Assembly (NCBI GenBank): GCA_900128395.1
Contig: LT649912.1
Location: 1-11,640, forward strand
Origin: Stramenopiles sp. TOSAG23-2
Taxonomy: Eukaryota > Sar
Direction of reading: 5' to 3'
Length of the DNA: 11,640 nt
In this document: positions 7,554-11,640 of the stretch, in pieces
Position numbering within the stretch: position 1 is the first letter of the stretch
Layout: the number at the start of each line of letters is the position of its first letter
Made by a program: the position numbers and the translations under genes
Notes under the pieces: generated by a model
Seen by the model: the letters and a program-made list of their open reading frames with translations, nothing else
Database searches by the model: none
What the model was told of the DNA's origin: nothing

Positions 7554-8771
7554 TTAGTCAACTGTTTTTTCGGATGCATCTCCCTCTTGTGTTATAAATC
7601 GAATTTTTCTACCGGACGACTTTTTCCGAGTAGTTTTTGAGGTTTTTAACAGCAATTTGATAGCCATTTTATATTCCACACGATTTGTATGTATGGTACG
7701 AGCATCTTGTGTTCCGACGACTATATGTATGGTTGGATTTATTAAATGAGAAAGAAGTTTTGAAAAAATGAAAAATGTTGAAACTTCTTCACGTGTACAA
7801 TCTTTTAATAAATCTGGCGCAATCGATATTTTTGTTTGTAACTGGCGCAAAGTATTTTTACAACCATACAACGCCTTAGCTAAATTATTCATCATAGCTG
7901 AAAGCACAGTTGGCACAGTATGATGTGAAACATAAAAGCGGTTTAAATAACCGATCACCCTATCAATTGTCTTAAAGCAATTGATTAAATATTTCAATCT
8001 TGCATTAAATTTCTTAATCAGTAAAATTGGACTAGTCACATTACTTTGAATGCTCTGTCCATTTAAAAAGGACTTTTCCATATTTTGCACGGTATCAATT
8101 GAAATTTCTTTCGACCAACTTAAAACTTGTTTGTATATCGGGCTACTCCAATTGTTTGGAGTTCGTTGTGTACAAACATTGTAAATGTAACTATATATTT
8201 CGTAGAAAAATTGAGATTGAAAAGATGGCCAGCTCTCATGTCTTTTGAGTTCACAGGGGGCAACGTTATTATTAGCAAGAATCGTTCTGGTTTTCCCACC
8301 TCGATACAATAGGGAATCCTTCGTATAGCACCAGTCGCATAAACTCCGAATTGTGCCTGCGTTAAATGGGAACACGCCGTCATATCTGTACCGTCTAGAA
8401 TCAAAACGAATCCTTAAAATAGGCAAAGGTGTTATAATTAACACGTACTGCTTCCATTGTTTGGATACTTTTAAAAGAGACAGGAAGTTTTCACCATCCG
8501 TGGCATAGCTGAGTATATTCCATAATACCAAATCACCAAGATCTGAAATCTCCAGTTTATCGTTTTTTCGCATTATTGTCTCGGATTCCTCGCTATGCTG
8601 TTTCTTTACTAAAGTATTGTCAAATCTTTGCTCATAATTTACATCTGCATATGGATTCTTTCCATTGTTGCTATCATCTGTTACATGGCCTTCCGTATGG
8701 TGTGTTGTAGGTGTTGCATGTAACTCGAAATTATCAATTGTAACTGTATCGTCTTCTAAGAACGAGGCCAT
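7554..8771 (-). CDS. F-box protein with a cullin N-terminal-like helical region
   Basis: This 405-residue protein looks like an unusual SCF ubiquitin-ligase component. Residues ~74-112 fit an F-box: LGDLVLWNILSYATDGENFL then LSLLKVSKQWKQYV follow the hydrophobic pattern ending in V-S-x-x-W. Residues ~189-297 recall the first cullin repeat. IYSYIYNVCTQ (192-202) resembles the cullin helix Y-[TS]-x-[VI]-Y-N-x-C-T. IYKQVLSWSKEI (212-223) resembles the next helix. INCFKTIDRVIGYLNRFYV (263-281) resembles the cullin signature ending YLxRxYV. The chain stops long before any cullin-homology/RBX1-binding or neddylation region. The N-terminal 70 residues are polar and probably disordered. The tail is basic (KTTRKKSSGRK, ~380-390) and could be a nuclear signal. 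The start at 8769-8771 has A at -3. A decayed copy of its 3' end lies just downstream. The F-box call is fairly good. The cullin call is by eye and could be chance helical similarity. Confidence 0.65.
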   Translation of the reverse strand: MASFLEDDTVTIDNFELHATPTTHHTEGHVTDDSNNGKNPYADVNYEQRFDNTLVKKQHSEESETIMRKNDKLEISDLGDLVLWNILSYATDGENFLSLLKVSKQWKQYVLIITPLPILRIRFDSRRYRYDGVFPFNAGTIRSLCDWCYTKDSLLYRGGKTRTILANNNVAPCELKRHESWPSFQSQFFYEIYSYIYNVCTQRTPNNWSSPIYKQVLSWSKEISIDTVQNMEKSFLNGQSIQSNVTSPILLIKKFNARLKYLINCFKTIDRVIGYLNRFYVSHHTVPTVLSAMMNNLAKALYGCKNTLRQLQTKISIAPDLLKDCTREEVSTFFIFSKLLSHLINPTIHIVVGTQDARTIHTNRVEYKMAIKLLLKTSKTTRKKSSGRKIRFITQEGDASEKTVD

Positions 8772-9506
8772 ATTCTGCTTATATAATATATTATTATTAA
8801 CACCTTTTTATTTTAAAATATAACGTTTAATATATTAAACTTGCTTTTTATTGAAACGTATGTTTTTTTAAAACGTGTTCTTTCTTGTTTGTCTTTCTCT
8901 CTGTAATTTTTGTTCTTTCTTAATATTTAAATCTTGTATCTGTGTTTGTCATTTTCTTTGTTGTTGTTGTTCTAGTTAAAAACGTAATAGATTAATTAAT
9001 TTATTTTAAATCTGTTGTTTTTTGGGTTGTTAGTTTTTTGCTTTTTGCACTTTTTAACTGTTTTTATGTCCACGTTGCCCGAAATATTAGCATAGGAATA
9101 GCATTAATAGAGAGTTGAAGAATAGGGTTCGTATTTCTTCCAAATATGTCCGTAATTTATGCAAAATAGATAGTAATAAGGTCGTATGTTGTATCGTTTA
9201 TGGAATAATTCGTCGGGTTCTGATGCCTACTTAAAATTGTAGTTTAGTACATACAATTTATACCTGTATAACTCTAATAAAAAAGAGTACCTTAAACCTG
9301 GTATATTTGAAACTTTGAACATTCACAACAAATATCTACTAATAACTTACAATATATATTATTTTTTGCACACATTTTTAATTTTATTATTGCATTATTT
9401 ATTTGAATTTATAGAGAATCATATATGGGAGATCAACGCAGAAAAGACAAATTAGGAAAGAAAAACAAAGAGAACCGAACAACGAAAGATAAGGAAGAAC
9501 AACAAG
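8772..9506. other. divergent promoter region between the F-box/cullin-like and six-helix protein genes
   Basis: The plus strand is T-rich from about 8840 to 9065, so the minus-strand leader of the F-box/cullin-like gene would be A-rich like the other leaders here. A perfect palindrome lies at 8825-8840. A less AT-rich patch (9065-9240) is open for about 45 codons on both strands but has no usable start codon. The last 80 bases before 9507 contain the upstream reading frame listed separately. Confidence 0.5.
8825..8840. repeat. 16-bp perfect palindrome GTTTAATATATTAAAC
   Basis: The sequence equals its reverse complement over all 16 bases. It lies 54-69 nt upstream of the F-box/cullin-like start codon. 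It could be a symmetric protein-binding site or a chance product of AT-rich DNA with GTTT/AAAC ends. Confidence 0.6.
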
Positions 9507-9526
9507 ATGGAGAACAAGATGGATGA
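9425..9526 (+). CDS. upstream reading frame overlapping the start of the membrane-protein gene
   Basis: An ATG at 9425 opens a 33-codon frame of almost only charged and polar residues (GDQRRKDKLGKKNKEN...). It ends at TGA 9524-9526, inside the next coding region in another frame. Its ATG has T at -3, a weak context, whereas the main ATG at 9507 has A at -3. Leaky scanning could therefore reach the main start, and this frame could dampen its translation. Alternatively it is the true N-terminus separated by a one-base frameshift. No transcript boundary is visible, so it may not be in the mRNA at all. Confidence 0.35.
   Translation: MGDQRRKDKLGKKNKENRTTKDKEEQQDGEQDG
9501..9524 (+). repeat. 12-bp tandem duplication that doubles the start codon
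   Basis: AACAAGATGGAG (9501-9512) is followed directly by AACAAGATGGAT (9513-9524), an 11/12 match. The duplication is in frame and produces two successive start codons at 9507 and 9519. The protein therefore begins MENKMD, and either methionine could be used. Confidence 0.8.
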
Positions 9527-10373
9527 GATGGAAGAGGCCAACCAGGTAAATAATTTAACAATGGTGGAACAAAGCACATTAAATCCATTATATAGACGAA
9601 GTCGATTAAGTCAACTTGTCCAAATGGAACGATATCGAAAAGGTGAAGTGTTTTTTTCATTTTTTTGTGTAATATTGTTTATGTTCTATGCAATATATAA
9701 TAGTAACGTACATGGGTTGTGGGTCGTAATTGGCGTTTACATATCTAGTATAATGATGTTGTTTTCATTTCTATTTGGTATTGCATATAATAATATTGAT
9801 TGGAATATTGGAAAAAATATTTTATTGAAAGAGGTAAATGTTATAGCAATTGTTTTTGTTTCAATAATATTATTACTAATTGATATTACACATCCAGGAT
9901 CACCAATGAGTATACCGTTAAGTATTATGTACGTTTTGTGCACTTGGATATTTTTATGTTTTGATTGTTTGAAATACAAAGATCGCAAATTTACATTATT
10001 TATTGGTTCTTTGTATTTATTTGTTAGTTTATATGAAATTATCGATTATACAATTTTAGAATCTGGACGTGATGTAATAGTTTTAGAATATATGTATGGA
10101 TTAAAATTATATAAACGTTCAATATCAAGATCTATTTTCTTTCAATTATTAGCATTGAGTTCAAAAGCTATTTATGTTTTAATCAAAGATAAAAAAGGTG
10201 AATTGTTATTATATGCCACTGGGAATGTTTATCGTATAAGCGGAGAGACTAGTTTAAACATTCATAAAGCAAAGGTATCGTATCTTAAAAGCAGACAAGT
10301 GGAACGTTTAAAAAATGCCCAAACAAGCATGGTGATGGAAGATATGAGAAGAGGCGAGTCCCTTAAAAATTAA
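9507..10373 (+). CDS. six-helix membrane protein, family unknown
   Basis: I do not recognise this 288-residue protein. Hydrophobic segments lie at about 47-65, 70-93, 109-127, 136-155, 161-181 and 208-226, so it should be an integral membrane protein with five or six helices. The first ~45 residues are polar and end in a basic patch (RRSRLSQLVQMERYRK), and there is no cleavable signal peptide. The loop between helices 3 and 4 holds DITHPGSPMSIP. The ~60-residue C-terminal tail is hydrophilic and rich in K/R/E, so it probably faces the cytosol. No transporter, channel or receptor signature is visible. The start at 9507 is the first ATG in this frame after a stop at 9453. A second ATG at 9519 comes from a small tandem duplication. 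A polyadenylation signal lies 30 nt after the stop. Confidence 0.75.
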   Translation: MENKMDEMEEANQVNNLTMVEQSTLNPLYRRSRLSQLVQMERYRKGEVFFSFFCVILFMFYAIYNSNVHGLWVVIGVYISSIMMLFSFLFGIAYNNIDWNIGKNILLKEVNVIAIVFVSIILLLIDITHPGSPMSIPLSIMYVLCTWIFLCFDCLKYKDRKFTLFIGSLYLFVSLYEIIDYTILESGRDVIVLEYMYGLKLYKRSISRSIFFQLLALSSKAIYVLIKDKKGELLLYATGNVYRISGETSLNIHKAKVSYLKSRQVERLKNAQTSMVMEDMRRGESLKN

Positions 10374-10663
10374 TGAAAACTTTTACCCTATAATTTATAT
10401 ATAATAAAAGTACAAAATATCGTAGTGTTACTACCTCGTAGAAAGCCATGTGCAAGGTGTGTCTTTCACCTTTCATAAAACAAAAAAAGACTTTTGCAAA
10501 AAAAACAACCGGGAATACAGTAACGTCGTTCACTATAACTAACTTATATGTATTACGAATATAACACAGACGACTAACTACGTAAAATATAACAAATTAT
10601 ATACAGTATACCCAATAACAACACACAGAAACATATATCATTCACATATATACAACAAAAAAC
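10374..10663. other. intergenic region between two plus-strand genes
   Basis: This 290-bp spacer holds the 3' end of the membrane-protein gene and the promoter of the next gene. AAGGTG (10454-10459) and CACCTT (10467-10472) could form a small 6-bp hairpin. The last ~50 bases are an A/C-rich leader before the ATG at 10664. I saw no other gene. Confidence 0.5.
10403..10408 (+). promoter_or_regulatory. polyadenylation signal AATAAA
   Basis: A canonical AATAAA lies 30 nt after the stop of the six-helix membrane-protein gene, in the expected orientation. It is the only canonical signal well placed after a stop codon that I noted in the window. Confidence 0.5.
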
Positions 10664-11482
10664 ATGTTTATCAATCGTATTTTACGACGCAATACCGCTG
10701 TAAACACAAAAGCAAACAGACACTTTTGGAAGATACAAAACAAGGTCAACCGTAGGTTCGTGTTTAATAATACAAGTTATGACAATAACGTAAAAAGCAC
10801 GTGGACACATATTCAAAGCTTTCATACCACTAAATTTAATCAAAAAGATAATTTTACTCCTAATGATGATAAATTTAATATTGCACCAATTCAAAAAGCT
10901 GTAAAGGAAGAAGAGGAGAAGAAAAATGGCTTTACACAGAGAGAGACAGTACGTCAAAATCCTGAGAAGGAACGCTTGGCGGAGAAAATATCTAAAAGGG
11001 ATTTGCCAGATTTATTACAAAATGTCGATACCTTCATTAATATTAAAATGGAATTTTGGCCAGACGCAACAGAAAGTGGATTGCAGGAAGTTGAAGCATT
11101 AATTGAAACAGTTGATGAAAAAATTCTTCCGGAAGTACAAGCAAAAGTCGAAGCATTGGGATCATCACTAGCAGAACTAGCCAACTCCCCCATTTACGAC
11201 AAAATGTGCAAAAAATATGGACTAACACGGAAGGAATACGATGATGCTGAATTATTCTATTATTATTCAAGTAGACTTACATCTGACGAGAAAGCAGCCA
11301 TGAGACGACATGATGTACTAGAGCAAGCATTTATACAGAATACGAGCGGTCGTATACTCTCGGAAATGAATACTAAAATCTTAAAGTTACAGATGAGTTG
11401 TTTGGAAAAGCAACATGCAAACTCCAATTGGATAATTGGATTTTGTATTTATATATTATTTCTTTTTAAAAGCAATCGCTAA
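10664..11482 (+). CDS. probable mitochondrial protein of unknown function; 3' end uncertain
   Basis: As a single exon this encodes 272 residues. The first 39 contain about nine K/R and no D/E (MFINRILRRNTAVNTKANRH...), typical of a mitochondrial matrix-targeting peptide. Later basic and aromatic stretches up to ~60 may belong to it. Residues ~75-115 are charged (KEEEEKK). Residues ~112-250 look like a compact, mainly helical domain with no motif I recognise, for example LPDLLQNVDTFINIKMEFW and YDKMCKKYGLTRKEYDDAEL. The last ~16 residues turn abruptly hydrophobic (IIGFCIYILFLF) in AT-rich DNA that looks like an intron. Another open frame continues from there to the window edge, so this stop may not be the real end. 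The ATG is the first in frame after an A/C-rich leader and has A at -3. Confidence 0.65.
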   Translation: MFINRILRRNTAVNTKANRHFWKIQNKVNRRFVFNNTSYDNNVKSTWTHIQSFHTTKFNQKDNFTPNDDKFNIAPIQKAVKEEEEKKNGFTQRETVRQNPEKERLAEKISKRDLPDLLQNVDTFINIKMEFWPDATESGLQEVEALIETVDEKILPEVQAKVEALGSSLAELANSPIYDKMCKKYGLTRKEYDDAELFYYYSSRLTSDEKAAMRRHDVLEQAFIQNTSGRILSEMNTKILKLQMSCLEKQHANSNWIIGFCIYILFLFKSNR

Positions 11483-11640
11483 AACAAAATTTGCAAAAAT
11501 CTCGAACAAAGCCGAAGTAAAGGAGCTCGCAGCTTCCAATTGGATTTCTACTACGTGTAGAGATATACAAACCGCGATTATTAAAACTTGCGCCTATAAT
11601 AATCGTTTTGCTTTAAAATGTGCATTTGGTGAGTCGTATA
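11436..11640 (+). other. possible continuation exon of the mitochondrial-type gene, cut by the window edge
   Basis: A second frame is open from 11436 to the end of the window without a stop. It encodes protein-like sequence such as KTKFAKISNKAEVKELAASN and ends NNRFALKCAFGESY. GT at 11445 and AG at 11471-11472 bound a 28-nt, T-rich segment. Its removal joins the upstream gene to this frame as ...NWIIGF-S-IAKTKF. A one-base frameshift or sequencing error in the T run (11463-11467) would join them as well. The motif SNWI occurs on both sides of the junction. The product would extend past the window. Confidence 0.45.

Noticed and set aside
9091-9234. About 45 open codons on the plus strand (…KNRVRISSKYVRNLCKID…), also open on the minus strand
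   Set aside because: There is no start codon near its beginning, both strands are open, and no family is recognised. It could be an old coding remnant, but the evidence is insufficient.
10454-10472. AAGGTG / CACCTT hairpin as a histone-type or regulatory stem-loop
   Set aside because: The stem is only 6 bp with a 7-nt loop, has no flanking consensus and no histone gene nearby.

Overview
The window looks like nuclear DNA from an AT-rich, ciliated protist. It holds six apparently single-exon protein genes in roughly 11.6 kb. Intergenic DNA is very AT-rich, with (TA)n and poly-A runs. Coding DNA is less AT-rich and uses standard stop codons. Sense-strand leaders are A/C-rich, and most start codons have A at -3. 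The eukaryotic assignment rests on an essentially complete Ran GTPase (4035-4679, minus) and an OFD1-type centriolar protein (210-3566, plus). The Ran N-terminus ([16 protein letters not shown]) reminds me of stramenopile/alveolate Rans, but this is a memory-based impression and the lineage is not proved.

Layout: 1-209 is the 5' flank of the OFD1-like gene. The OFD1-like gene and Ran converge on a 468-bp spacer (3567-4034) full of palindromes built around TACGAAGT. Ran and a secreted cysteine-containing protein (5510-6709, plus) diverge from an 830-bp spacer (4680-5509). That spacer carries an inverted pair of telomere-like repeats, an 11-bp triplicate and a TATA box. The AT-rich stretch 6710-7192 appears to be 3' flank. 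On the minus strand, 7193-7497 appears to hold a decayed duplicate of the 3' end of the next gene. That gene (7554-8771, minus) encodes an F-box followed by what looks like a cullin N-terminal repeat. A probable bidirectional promoter (8772-9506) separates it from a six-helix membrane protein (9507-10373, plus), whose start is overlapped by a short upstream reading frame. Last comes a probable mitochondrial-matrix-targeted protein (from 10664, plus). Its reading frame either ends at 11482 or continues to the window edge through a 28-nt intron or a frameshift.

The genes do not form one obvious pathway, as expected for a eukaryotic chromosome: cilium biogenesis, nuclear transport, secretion, ubiquitin ligation and mitochondrion are all represented. 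The least ordinary item is the F-box/cullin-like protein with its decayed neighbouring copy. It would unite in one chain two modules that normally meet only through Skp1.
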